DNA of 64,000 bases from Mycobacterium asiaticum (GTDB lineage: Bacteria > Actinomycetota > Actinomycetes > Mycobacteriales > Mycobacteriaceae): positions 30,093-94,092 of the forward strand of contig NZ_LZKQ01000008.1 of assembly GCF_001668675.1 (NCBI RefSeq), read 5' to 3'. The translations under genes were made by a program, and so were the position numbers. This document shows, piece by piece, positions 36,679 through 48,119 of the stretch; the stretch's first letter is position 1; each line of letters begins with the position of its first letter. Under the pieces are notes generated by a model. It made no database searches. It was not told the origin of the DNA and worked only from the letters and a program-made list of their open reading frames with translations.

Positions 36679-39488
36679 GTGGCAGGTAAGGCCCGCGTAC
36701 ACGAGTTAGCCAAGGAACTCGGTGTCACCAGCAAGGAAGTCCTCGCCCGGCTTAATGAACAGGGCGAATTCGTCAAATCCGCGTCGTCGACGGTAGAAGC
36801 GCCGGTTGCCCGGCGGCTCCGCGAGTCGTTCGGCGGCGGCAAGCCGGCCGCCAAGGCCCCGGCGGCCGGTCCGCAAGGCAAGGCCCCCGAGAAGGCCGCT
36901 CCGGTCCCCGCGGCCAAGGCCGATTCGGCCCTGGACCGCGCGCTCGACAAGGCGATCGACCCGGCCGGCAACGGCGCGTCGACCAGCGCCCCGGCCAAGC
37001 CCGCCGCCCCCGGCCGTCCGGGCGGTGCCGCGCCGGCCAGTCCGGCGGCCCCGGCCGCCAGCGCCGCCAGCCCGCGGCCCCGGCACCCCCGACGCCCCGG
37101 CCGGCGGCTCCGACCCCCGGTCAGCCGGCCAGCCCACCGGCCCCGCAGCCCGGCATGACGCCCGGACCGCGCCCGGGACCGGCCCCGAAGCCCGGCGTGC
37201 GCACCCCGCGCGTAGGCAACAACCCGTTCTCGTCGGCGCAGCCCGTCGACCGGCCGATCCCGCGTCCGCACCCGCACCCTCCGCGTCCCGGCGCGCCCCG
37301 ACCGGGCGCGCCCCGGCCCGGCGGTGCCTCGCCCGGCAGCATGCCGCCGCGTCCCGGTGGCGCCGCGGGTGGTCCCCGTCCGGCGCGCGCCGGCGGCCCG
37401 CGTCCCGGCGGTGCCCGCCCCGGTGGTCCCGGCGGACGTGACGGCGGCGGCGGTAATTACCGTGGTGGCGGCGGCGTCGGGGCAGCACCCGGCGGCGGCG
37501 GCAACTACCGCGGTCGTCCCGGTGGCGGCGGTCCCGGCGGTGGCGGTGGTCGCCCCGGTCAGCGCGGTGGCGCGGCCGGCGCGTTCGGTCGTCCCGGCGG
37601 CGCGCCGCGGCGTGGCCGCAAGTCGAAGCGGGCGAAACGCGCCGAGTACGAGAACATGCAGGCGCCGGTCGTCGGCGGCGTGCGATTGCCGCACGGTAAC
37701 GGCGAGACCATCCGGCTGGCCCGCGGCGCTTCGCTGTCCGACTTCGCCGACAAGATCAATGCCAACCCGGCCTCGCTGGTGCAGGCGCTGTTCAACCTCG
37801 GCGAGATGGTGACGGCCACCCAATCGGTGGGCGACGAGACGCTCGAGCTGCTGGGCAGCGAGATGAACTACAACGTCCAGGTCGTCAGCCCCGAGGACGA
37901 AGACCGCGAACTGCTCGAGTCCTTCGACCTGACATACGGCGAAGACGAGGGCGGCGAGGAAGACCTGCAGACTCGGCCGCCGGTGGTGACCGTGATGGGT
38001 CACGTCGACCACGGTAAGACGCGGCTGTTGGACACCATCCGTAAGGCCAGCGTCCGCGAGGGCGAGGCCGGCGGCATCACCCAGCACATCGGTGCCTACC
38101 AGGTTGCCGTCGATCTGGACGGCAACGAGCGGCTCATCACCTTCATCGACACCCCCGGTCACGAGGCGTTCACCGCCATGCGTGCCCGCGGTGCCAAGGC
38201 CACCGACATCGCGATCCTGGTGGTCGCGGCCGACGACGGCGTGATGCCGCAGACGGTTGAGGCCATCAACCACGCGCAGGCCGCGGATGTGCCGATCGTG
38301 GTGGCGGTCAACAAGATCGACAAGGAAGGCGCCGACCCGGCCAAGATCCGCGGCCAGCTCACCGAATACGGTCTGGTGGCAGAGGATTTCGGTGGCGACA
38401 CGATGTTCGTCGACATCTCGGCCAAGCAGGGCACCAACATCGAGGCGCTGCTCGAGGCGGTGCTGCTGACCGCCGACGCGGCGTTGGACCTGCGCGCCAA
38501 CCCAGACATGGAAGCCCAGGGTGTGGCCATCGAGGCGCACCTGGACCGCGGTCGCGGGCCGGTGGCCACCGTGCTGATCCAGCGCGGCACCCTGCGGGTC
38601 GGCGACTCGGTGGTGGCCGGCGACGCGTACGGCCGCGTGCGACGCATGGTCGACGAGCACGGCGAGGACGTCGAGGAGGCACTGCCGTCGCGGCCGGTGC
38701 AGGTCATCGGGTTCACCTCAGTGCCCGGCGCCGGTGACAACTTCCTGGTTGTCGACGAGGACCGCATCGCCCGCCAGATCGCCGACCGGCGCAGTGCTCG
38801 CAAGCGCAACGCCCTGGCGGCGCGCAGTCGCAAGCGGATCAGCCTGGAGGACCTGGACTCGGCGCTGAAGGAAACCAGTCAGCTGAATCTGATCCTCAAG
38901 GGCGACAACGCCGGTACGGTCGAGGCGCTCGAAGAGGCCTTGATGGGGATCGAGATCGACGACGAGGTGCAGCTGCGGGTCATCGACCGCGGCGTCGGTG
39001 GCATCACCGAAACCAACGTGAACCTGGCGTCGGCTTCGGACGCGGTGATCATCGGCTTCAACGTCCGGGCCGAAGGCAAGGCGACGGAGCTGGCCAACCG
39101 CGAAGGCGTGGACATCCGGTACTACTCGGTGATCTACCAGGCCATCGACGAGATCGAGAAGGCCCTGCGCGGCATGCTCAAGCCGATCTACGAGGAGAAC
39201 CAGCTGGGCCGTGCGGAGATCCGCGCGATCTTCCGGTCCTCCAAGGTGGGCATCATCGCCGGTTGCATGATCACCTCGGGTGTGGTGCGCCGCAACGCCA
39301 AGGCGCGCCTGCTGCGGGACAACATCGTGGTCACGGAGAACCTGACGATCAACTCGCTGCGGCGGGAGAAGGACGACGTCACCGAGGTCCGCGAAGGTTT
39401 CGAGTGCGGTCTGACGCTGGGGTACTCCGACATCAAGGAAGGCGACATCATCGAGTCCTTCGAGCTCGTGCAAAAGGAACGGTCGTGA
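36679..39488 (+). CDS. infB: Translation initiation factor IF-2, reading frame broken near 37065
   Basis: The frame from GTG 36679 (ribosome site GGAG) encodes the IF2_N helix bundle ([20 protein letters not shown]) and part of the Ala/Pro linker, then loses similarity and stops at 37158. The rest, from [12 protein letters not shown] in the next frame, continues through a Pro/Gly-rich linker, a second IF2_N ([20 protein letters not shown]), the GTPase domain ([22 protein letters not shown]) and domains II-IV to 39488. One missing base around 37060-37070 restores about 936 residues; Rv2839c has 900. IF-2 is essential, so a sequencing error in this extremely GC-rich stretch is the simplest explanation. 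The ATG at 37155 could otherwise give a shortened IF-2. Confidence 0.9.
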
Positions 39489-39494
39489 CCTGGC

Positions 39495-42307
<2,813 letters not shown>

Positions 42308-42317
42308 GTCCCACGCC

Positions 42318-42339
42318 CCACCGCTGACCCTGCCGGTGG
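42318..42339. terminator. Hairpin between converging dinF and GntR gene
   Basis: CCACCG (42318-42323) pairs with CGGTGG (42334-42339) over a 10-base loop, within the 59-base gap between two converging genes. It is a modest stem and could serve both strands. It also marks the left edge of the accessory segment. Confidence 0.35.
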
Positions 42340-42366
42340 AGTGTGTGGCGGTCGCCAGCAGGTCTG

Positions 42367-43002
42367 CTATCGGTTTAGCCACGCGGCCAGGGACCGGCCG
42401 GCCTCCAACACGTGGCGCTCGGCGATAGTGCGGGCGCGCACCGGATCCTTGGACGCGAGGGCGTCTAACAATTCCTCGTGTTCGCTGAGCGAATGCCGCT
42501 CGTGGTCGGGAAAGACCGTTAGGAAGTTCGACGGCACCACACGTGCGGCCTGCCGAATCTGCGTCATCAGCCTGGGGGAGTGGGCAGCGCGGTGGATTTC
42601 TTGGTGGAACCGCCAATTGGCTTCGCCGATGCTGTTGCTTCCGGACCGTGATGCCACGTCGGCAGCCAGTTTGCGCAGATGGTCGAGTTCGGCCGAGGTG
42701 ATGCGCTGCGCGGCCCATGCCGCAGCTTGTCCGGTGAGAACGCCCAGGATTGTGAAACTGTCGAGAACGTCCTCGGGCTGAATGCCGACTACCGTGATGC
42801 CGCTGCGGGGCGCCACCCGGACCAGCCCCTCGTAGGACAACTCCAGCAGCGCCTCACGCACGGGGGTGCGGCTGGTTGCGAATTCGGCGGTGATCGCGTC
42901 GAGGTCAATGCGAGATCCGGCCGGCAAAGTGCCGGTCAGGATGCGGTCCCGCAGCTCGCGCGCGGCGCGTTCGCGCACCGTGCCGGCGATATCGACGCTC
43001 AT
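42367..43002 (-). CDS. GntR-family (FadR/FCD type) transcriptional regulator
   Basis: This 211-residue regulator has an N-terminal winged helix (residues about 10-70; DRILTGTLPAGSRIDLDAITAEFATSRTPVREALLELSYEG split over the canonical motif). The C-terminal helical FCD ligand domain (about 80-205) carries metal/ligand-type His residues (NWRFHQEIHRAAHS; LSEHEELLDAL; AERHVLEAG). FCD regulators usually sense carboxylic acids and repress the neighbouring catabolic genes. It is divergent from the monooxygenase gene across a 68-base spacer containing a 16-bp palindrome, its likely operator. No M. tuberculosis gene occupies this position. Confidence 0.88.
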   Translation of the reverse strand: MSVDIAGTVRERAARELRDRILTGTLPAGSRIDLDAITAEFATSRTPVREALLELSYEGLVRVAPRSGITVVGIQPEDVLDSFTILGVLTGQAAAWAAQRITSAELDHLRKLAADVASRSGSNSIGEANWRFHQEIHRAAHSPRLMTQIRQAARVVPSNFLTVFPDHERHSLSEHEELLDALASKDPVRARTIAERHVLEAGRSLAAWLNR

Positions 43003-43039
43003 AGCGGCACCTTAGCGCATGCTTGATTCCAACGTTGAT

Positions 43040-43055
43040 ATCTGAAATATCAGAT
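43040..43055. promoter_or_regulatory. 16-bp palindromic operator, probable GntR-regulator site
   Basis: ATCTGAAATATCAGAT is a perfect 6-4-6 inverted repeat; a second perfect repeat, TGATAT-N5-ATATCA (43037-43053), overlaps it. It sits between the divergent GntR and monooxygenase genes and immediately upstream of a -10 hexamer, so bound protein would block the promoter. Confidence 0.8.
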
Positions 43056-43057
43056 GT

Positions 43058-43063
43058 TAGATT
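43058..43063 (+). promoter_or_regulatory. Leaderless promoter -10 of the monooxygenase gene (TAGATT)
   Basis: TAGATT is followed by exactly 7 bases and then ATG 43071. No Shine-Dalgarno is present. The operator palindrome ends 2 bases upstream of the hexamer. Confidence 0.65.
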
Positions 43064-43070
43064 TTCACCC

Positions 43071-44435
43071 ATGGGACGGTCTCAGAGAACTGACAAGATG
43101 TCGCTGGTCGCTTTCATGCAGGCCGGAAGCACGTCTGTGTATGCGGGCTCCTGGCGGCATCCCGCCACCGAGCATCGATATCTCGATGCGAGTTACTACG
43201 CGAAGATCGGTCAGCAGCTCGAAGAGGGCTGCTTCGATCTGATGTTCTTCGACGATCGGCTCGCGATGCCGGGCATCTACGGCGGGTCGGTCGCCCACGC
43301 GGCCCGCTACGGTGCGCGGCCGGTCAAACTCGACCTCAGCGTGATCCTCGGTGTGCTGGCGCAGACCACATCGCACATCGGCCTCGGCGCGACATACTCG
43401 ACCACCTACTACGCGCCGTTCCACGTGGCCCGGACGTTCGCCACGTTGGATCACCTCTCCGGTGGTCGGGCCGCGTGGAACGTCGTCACCTCGGTCAATG
43501 ACAGCGAGGCGCAGAACTTCGGGCTTGAATCCCATCTGGGCCACGACGAGCGGTACGACCGCGCCGATGAGTTTCTCGACGTTGTCGCCGGTCTGTGGGA
43601 CACCTGGGAGGACGACGCGATCGTGCACGACCGCGTCACGGGTGTCTACGCTGATCCGGGCAAGATCCACGAACTTGGGCATGTGGGCCAATACTTCTCG
43701 GCTCGCGGACCATTAACTGTGCCGCGTACACCTCAGGGACGACCAGTCATCATCCAGGCTGGATCGTCTGGCCGCGGACGCGAATTCGCCTCTCGCTGGG
43801 CCGATCTGATCTTCACCGGAGACCCTGGCCTGCAGGTCGCGATCGACCACTATCGGGACCAGAAACAACGGATCGCCGACGCGGGCCGAGACCCGGCAGC
43901 GGTACGCATCTGTCCGATGGCCTACGCGGTGGTGGGCGAATCCGAGGCGCATGCCAAGGAACGCGAGGCGATGCTTCTCAATGACCTCGTACATCCGATG
44001 GCATCGCTGACCCTGCTGTCAGAGCTGATGAATTACGACTTCGCCCAACATGATCTCGACGATCCCGTCACCGATGAGCTGATCGCTTCGGTGTCCGGTA
44101 TCCGCGGGCTCGTGCAGAACCTACGCACTCACATCGGCGGCCACACCGTCACCGTTCGCGATCTCGCTGAGCATCGCGCGACTTTATTGCAGGGACCACG
44201 GTTTGTCGGAACCGGATCCCAGGTGGCCGATCAGATGACGGAATGGTTCGAATCCGGCGCATGTGACGGATTCGTCCTTGCGGCAACCCATTTGCCCGGC
44301 GCATTCGAAGACGTCGTACGCATGGTCATCCCCGAGTTGCAGCGTCGCGGATTGGCGCGCACCGAATACGAGGGCAAGACGCTACGCGACAATCTTGGTC
44401 TCACGCGGCCGTTGGCCCAGGCTGTCGGGTCTTAG
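43071..44435 (+). CDS. FMN-dependent monooxygenase, NtaA/SnaA/DszA family
   Basis: This 454-residue luciferase-like flavin monooxygenase has the family's SWRHPATEHRYLDASYYAKIGQQLEEGCFDLMFFDDRL, cut here into its recognisable parts SWRHP and LMFFDDRL, then HLSGGRAAWNVVTSVNDSEAQNFG (split at WNVVTS) and RPVIIQAGSSGRGREFA. Known members oxidise nitrilotriacetate, pristinamycin precursors, dibenzothiophene sulfone or EDTA using FMNH2 from a separate reductase. No flavin reductase gene is in the segment. ATG 43071 is chosen from the leaderless promoter; ATG 43098 is an alternative. The next gene begins immediately after the stop. The substrate is unknown. Confidence 0.85.
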   Translation: MGRSQRTDKMSLVAFMQAGSTSVYAGSWRHPATEHRYLDASYYAKIGQQLEEGCFDLMFFDDRLAMPGIYGGSVAHAARYGARPVKLDLSVILGVLAQTTSHIGLGATYSTTYYAPFHVARTFATLDHLSGGRAAWNVVTSVNDSEAQNFGLESHLGHDERYDRADEFLDVVAGLWDTWEDDAIVHDRVTGVYADPGKIHELGHVGQYFSARGPLTVPRTPQGRPVIIQAGSSGRGREFASRWADLIFTGDPGLQVAIDHYRDQKQRIADAGRDPAAVRICPMAYAVVGESEAHAKEREAMLLNDLVHPMASLTLLSELMNYDFAQHDLDDPVTDELIASVSGIRGLVQNLRTHIGGHTVTVRDLAEHRATLLQGPRFVGTGSQVADQMTEWFESGACDGFVLAATHLPGAFEDVVRMVIPELQRRGLARTEYEGKTLRDNLGLTRPLAQAVGS

Positions 44436-45647
44436 ATGGCGGCGCCAACGATCAATCGTTCGTTGCTTGACGGCATCCGTGTGCTTGATTTCGCGACCCT
44501 TGCCGCCGCGCCGCTGGTCGCCACCTACCTTGGCGAGTTCGGCGCCGACGTCATCAAGGTGGAGGACCCCAACGGTGGCGACCCGATCCGCGGCTGGGGC
44601 CACCAGCGCGACCGCATCGGGCTGATGTGGAAGTCGATTTCTCGCAACAAACGATCGGTGACATTGAACCTGCGCCACGCCCAAGGCCAGGAACTGGCAC
44701 GGCGCCTGGCGGCCCAGGCCGATGTCGTCATCGTCAACACCCGCCCGCGCACCCTGCGCAAATGGGGTCTGGACTATGAGCGGTTGCGCGCCGTCAACGA
44801 CAAGATCGTCATGCTGCACATCACCGGGTTCGGACTCTCCGGACCCAAGAGCGAGCGCCCTGGTTTCGGCACCCTCGGCGAGGCAATGAGCGGATTCGCT
44901 TACCTCACCGGCGAAGCCGATGGGCCGCCGACGCTGCCGCCGTTCATGCTCGCCGACGGGGTGGCGTCCCTCAACGCCGCGTACGCCGTCATGATGGCGC
45001 TCTATCACCGTGATGTGCACCGAGCGCCAGGCCAGCTGATCGATATCAACCTCATCGACCCGCTGGCCCGGCTACTCGAACAGACACTGCTGGCCCACGA
45101 CCAGCTCGGCTTGGTGCCGCGGCGTGCGGGGAACCGATGGGATATCTCGGCGCCGCGCAATACCTATCGGACCTCCGACGGCAAGTGGCTGGCCATGTCA
45201 GGCAGCTCGCCGACCCTCGCGCTGAGGGTCTTCCAGGCCATCGGCCGTGCCGACCTGGTAAGCGATGCCGACTTCTCGGACCCTCAGCGACGATTGGCCC
45301 GGGCCGCCGAGGTGGACGCTATCGTCGGGGAATGGGTTGCCGGGAAGACACTTTCGGATGCCATGGCGATTTTCGATGCCTACGAGGTGGCGGCAGCTCC
45401 GGTCTACGACATCGCCGATCTGCTGGCCGACGAGCACCTTAAACACCGAGAGGTCTTCGTCGTCATCGACGACGACGAACTTGGTCCGATGACGGTGCAG
45501 GCTGCGGTACCGCGATTCTCGTCGGTCCCGGCACGCCTGGAACACCTCGGCCCACGACTCGGCGAGCACAACGCTGCCGTCTACAAAGACCTCCTCGGCT
45601 TAAGCCAGACAGACATCGACACACTGCGCACCATGGGTGTGCTCTAA
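44436..45647 (+). CDS. Family III CoA-transferase (CaiB/BaiF type)
   Basis: This 403-residue enzyme has the family N-terminus LLDGIRVLDFATLAAAPLVATYLGEFGADVIKVE in recognisable pieces (RVLDF, GADVIKVE), then ISRNKRSVTLNL. The catalytic Asp is about residue 174 in FMLADGVASLNAAY. Family III enzymes move CoA between carboxylates such as succinyl-CoA and a dicarboxylic acid. The gene begins at the base after the monooxygenase stop and precedes a CitE-like lyase. That is the order expected if the acid is first activated to a CoA thioester and then cleaved, as in itaconate, mesaconate or methylmalate pathways. The substrate is inferred only in outline. Confidence 0.88.
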   Translation: MAAPTINRSLLDGIRVLDFATLAAAPLVATYLGEFGADVIKVEDPNGGDPIRGWGHQRDRIGLMWKSISRNKRSVTLNLRHAQGQELARRLAAQADVVIVNTRPRTLRKWGLDYERLRAVNDKIVMLHITGFGLSGPKSERPGFGTLGEAMSGFAYLTGEADGPPTLPPFMLADGVASLNAAYAVMMALYHRDVHRAPGQLIDINLIDPLARLLEQTLLAHDQLGLVPRRAGNRWDISAPRNTYRTSDGKWLAMSGSSPTLALRVFQAIGRADLVSDADFSDPQRRLARAAEVDAIVGEWVAGKTLSDAMAIFDAYEVAAAPVYDIADLLADEHLKHREVFVVIDDDELGPMTVQAAVPRFSSVPARLEHLGPRLGEHNAAVYKDLLGLSQTDIDTLRTMGVL

Positions 45648-45665
45648 CCGAAAAGGCAACTCGGC

Positions 45666-46598
45666 ATGACCCACCTGCTACGCCGTTCCGAACTAGCGCT
45701 TCCGGCAAGCAACGACAACATGTTCGCCAAGGCCGCTGCCTCCGGCGCCGATCTGGTCTTCCTGGATCTCGAGGACGCAGTCCCACCGGCATATAAGGAA
45801 GAGTCCCGGGAGAAGGCTATCGACGCTCTCAACGACCTGGATTGGGGGCGAACCGCGCGCGCCATCAGGATCAATGGCCTCGGCACCCCATGGTGCCACG
45901 ACGATCTGATCGAAGTCATCACCCGCGCCGGCGAGAATCTCGACACGATCGTCATCCCGAAAGCCCGTCGGGCCCGCGACGTGTGGTGGGTGGACGTCCT
46001 GGTCGCCCAGCTCGAGACGAAACTCAAGCTGGGCAAGCGTATTCGCCTCGAAGTTCTCATCGAAGAAGTGGAGGGGCTGGCCAACGCCGAGGAGATCGCC
46101 GTCGCCAGCCCACGGTTGGATGCGCTGATCTTTGGTGTCGGGGACTTCTCGCTGTCCCAAGGCGCGCGGGTCGACACCAATTTCGTACCTCTCGGTGATT
46201 ACCCTGGTGACTTCTGGCACTACGCTCGCAACAAGGTTCTCGTCGCTGCGCGGATCGCCGGCATTGACGCGATCGACGCGCCCTACCCCGACTACGCCGA
46301 CCTCGACGGGTATGAACGTGATGCCCGGCGCGCATCGCTGTTGGGTTATACCGGCAAATGGGCGATCCACCCCAGCCAGATCCCGATCGCCAATGAGGTC
46401 TACTCACCGACCGAAGACGAAATCGCTTTGGCGCGCCGGAATCTCGCCGCTTACCGGGTTGCGGAAGCGCAGGGCCGCGGCGCGGTCGGCGTCGAAGGCG
46501 TGTTGGTCGACGCCGCGCATGTCAAGATGGCTGAGGAGGTGTTGGCCCGCGCGGCGCTGATCAACGCCGAAGCTCAGTTGGTCACGGCCGAGGGATAG
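45666..46598 (+). CDS. HpcH/HpaI-family CoA-ester lyase (CitE-like)
   Basis: This 310-residue TIM-barrel lyase has RRSELALPASNDNMF at the N-terminus, GADLVFLDLEDAV (catalytic Asp and metal Glu), RINGLGTPW, IEEVEGLANAEEI and GKWAIHPSQIPIANEVYSPT. This pattern fits malyl-CoA, beta-methylmalyl-CoA or citramalyl-CoA lyases rather than citrate lyase; no citrate lyase alpha or gamma genes are present. Cleavage would give acetyl-CoA or propionyl-CoA plus glyoxylate or pyruvate. The methylcitrate genes next door would use propionyl-CoA. Its 3' end overlaps the converging prpR gene by 25 bases. Confidence 0.85.
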   Translation: MTHLLRRSELALPASNDNMFAKAAASGADLVFLDLEDAVPPAYKEESREKAIDALNDLDWGRTARAIRINGLGTPWCHDDLIEVITRAGENLDTIVIPKARRARDVWWVDVLVAQLETKLKLGKRIRLEVLIEEVEGLANAEEIAVASPRLDALIFGVGDFSLSQGARVDTNFVPLGDYPGDFWHYARNKVLVAARIAGIDAIDAPYPDYADLDGYERDARRASLLGYTGKWAIHPSQIPIANEVYSPTEDEIALARRNLAAYRVAEAQGRGAVGVEGVLVDAAHVKMAEEVLARAALINAEAQLVTAEG

Positions 46599-48001
46599 GG
46601 CAGATCGGTGCTGGTGTGCGGATCGACGTGCACCGGTCTCCCGATATAGGGAAACGCGCGCTGCGCGCAGGCCGGCCGGTCGCATACCTTGCAGCCGGCG
46701 CCGATCGCGACGCTGGTCTCGGCGTCCTTGAGATCTACGCCTGCGGAGTAAACCAGCTTGTCGGCGTGGTGGAGTTCGCAGCCCAGCCCGATGGCGAAGA
46801 TCTTGCGCTGCCCCAGGTATCGGCTCGGCGGTGAGTCCGTGGTGCGGGCGATCCAGAAGTACGACCGGCCGTCGGGCATCTGCGCCACCTGGGTGATGAA
46901 TTCGCCGGGCCGGCTGAACGCGTGGTGGACCACCCACAGCGGGCAGCTACCGCCGACTCGAGAGAAATGAAATGCTGTGGCGGACTGCCGTTTCGAGATA
47001 TTCCCGGCGGCATCGGCACGGACGAAGATAAATGGTACTCCCCGGGTGTCCTGGCGCTGCAATGTTGAAAGCCGATGGCAGACCGTCTCGAAGCCAACCT
47101 CGAAACGACGGGACAGTCGGTCGATGTCGTAGCGAAGATCGTTGGCTGCCTGCAGGAATCGGCGATACGGCAACAGCAGTGCGCCGGCAAAATAATTGGC
47201 GAGTCCAACCCGTGCGACCTCGCGAGCTTCGGCGGTCAGTTGGTCGTCGGTGCCCAGGATGGCATCAAGGGTCTCGGCCTGAGTTATCAAAGCCAGCTGA
47301 GTGGCCATTTGAAAGGCCCGCTGTCCGGGATGTAACCAGCGCGCGAGGTGCAGCGTCGCCGTAGCTGGCCGGTAGCGGCGTTTGACGTTAGTTCCCAATT
47401 CTTTTCCGTCGTCGAGCACGGTGGTAATGCCGAGTTCGTCGGCGAGAACTTGGATCAGTTGGACATCGAGTTCACCGACGCGCATCTGGTGACTCTCGAA
47501 CATTTGCTCGGCGGCCCGGTCGAGCTCGTCGATGTAGTTCTTGCGGTCGTAGAAGAAGTCGCGGACCTCCTCGAATGGCATCGGTCGCGCCGGGTCGTCG
47601 GGCACGTCGGCGCTGGCACGGCTGCGCAGTGCCTCCGTTTCGGCGGTGGCGTTGACCATCCGGCGATGCAGGCTGACGATGGCCTGCCCGACATCGGGCA
47701 TGCGTGCCGCCAGTTCCTCGATCTGCGCCGTGGTGGCTTGGCTCTCGGCGAGGCTTTCACGGAGGTCGGCTACCAGCCGGGCGTCGGAGTCATTGGCGAA
47801 GAAGTGCGCGGGCAGATTGAAGCGATCGGTCAGGGCGAGCAGGACGGGCACGGTGATGGGCCGCTGGTCGTTTTCGAGCTGATTGACGTAGCTCGTCGAG
47901 AGGTCCAATGTCCTGGCCAGAGCCGCCTGAGTCAACCCGTGTTCCTCCCGCAGGCGACGCAACCGCGCCCCGGCGAATGCCTTAGCAGGCGGCCCGGCCA
48001 T
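46574..48001 (-). CDS. prpR: PrpR: regulator of the methylcitrate cycle
   Basis: This 475-residue protein resembles Rv1129c and the RamB group. It has an N-terminal XRE helix-turn-helix (residues about 8-65; LREEHGLTQAALARTLDLSTSYVNQLE in parts), a central IrrE/ImmA-like region (about 150-280) and a C-terminal short-chain fatty-acyl regulator domain. Cysteines cluster in the last part (GLGCELHH; Cys437, Cys440 and Cys445 in GAGCKVCDRPAC), matching the iron-sulfur cluster described for the M. tuberculosis protein. It is divergent from prpD and probably activates prpDBC in response to propionyl-CoA. Confidence 0.9.
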   Translation of the reverse strand: MAGPPAKAFAGARLRRLREEHGLTQAALARTLDLSTSYVNQLENDQRPITVPVLLALTDRFNLPAHFFANDSDARLVADLRESLAESQATTAQIEELAARMPDVGQAIVSLHRRMVNATAETEALRSRASADVPDDPARPMPFEEVRDFFYDRKNYIDELDRAAEQMFESHQMRVGELDVQLIQVLADELGITTVLDDGKELGTNVKRRYRPATATLHLARWLHPGQRAFQMATQLALITQAETLDAILGTDDQLTAEAREVARVGLANYFAGALLLPYRRFLQAANDLRYDIDRLSRRFEVGFETVCHRLSTLQRQDTRGVPFIFVRADAAGNISKRQSATAFHFSRVGGSCPLWVVHHAFSRPGEFITQVAQMPDGRSYFWIARTTDSPPSRYLGQRKIFAIGLGCELHHADKLVYSAGVDLKDAETSVAIGAGCKVCDRPACAQRAFPYIGRPVHVDPHTSTDLPYPSAVTN

Positions 48002-48025
48002 GGACAGCAGCTTATCATGTATGCA

Positions 48026-48042
48026 TTCGCAACGTTCGCAAC
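48026..48042. promoter_or_regulatory. PrpR binding site candidate: direct repeat of TTCGCAAC
   Basis: TTCGCAAC occurs at 48026-48033 and 48035-48042, one base apart, between prpR and prpD. It resembles the TTTGCAAA-type motifs of RamB/PrpR regulators. A partial inverted half-site (GTGCGAAT) lies at 48111-48118, next to the prpD start. Confidence 0.6.
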
Positions 48043-48106
48043 ATTAAGCCACAAAGGACACAAAAGTACGCATTTACATTAGGTTTCTATCAACACAGAT
48101 GGTGCG

Positions 48107-48112
48107 TACTGT
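48107..48112 (+). promoter_or_regulatory. Leaderless promoter -10 of prpD (TACTGT)
   Basis: TACTGT is followed by 7 bases and ATG 48120. This spacing favours 48120 over the in-frame ATG at 48099. Confidence 0.5.
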
Positions 48113-48119
48113 GCGAATC

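Noticed and set aside
37155..37480. Glycine/proline repeats in infB as a PE_PGRS-like gene
   Set aside because: The frame continues directly into the IF-2 GTPase, and such Pro/Gly-rich linkers are normal in mycobacterial IF-2.
37440..37560. GGCGGC/GGTGGC repeats as a CRISPR or VNTR array
   Set aside because: They encode a Gly-Gly-Asn-Tyr-Arg-Gly low-complexity linker; there are no regular spacers or exact long repeat units.
45666..46598. CitE as a true citrate lyase beta subunit
   Set aside because: No citF, citD or citC/G/X genes are nearby and the sequence pattern fits stand-alone CoA-ester lyases.
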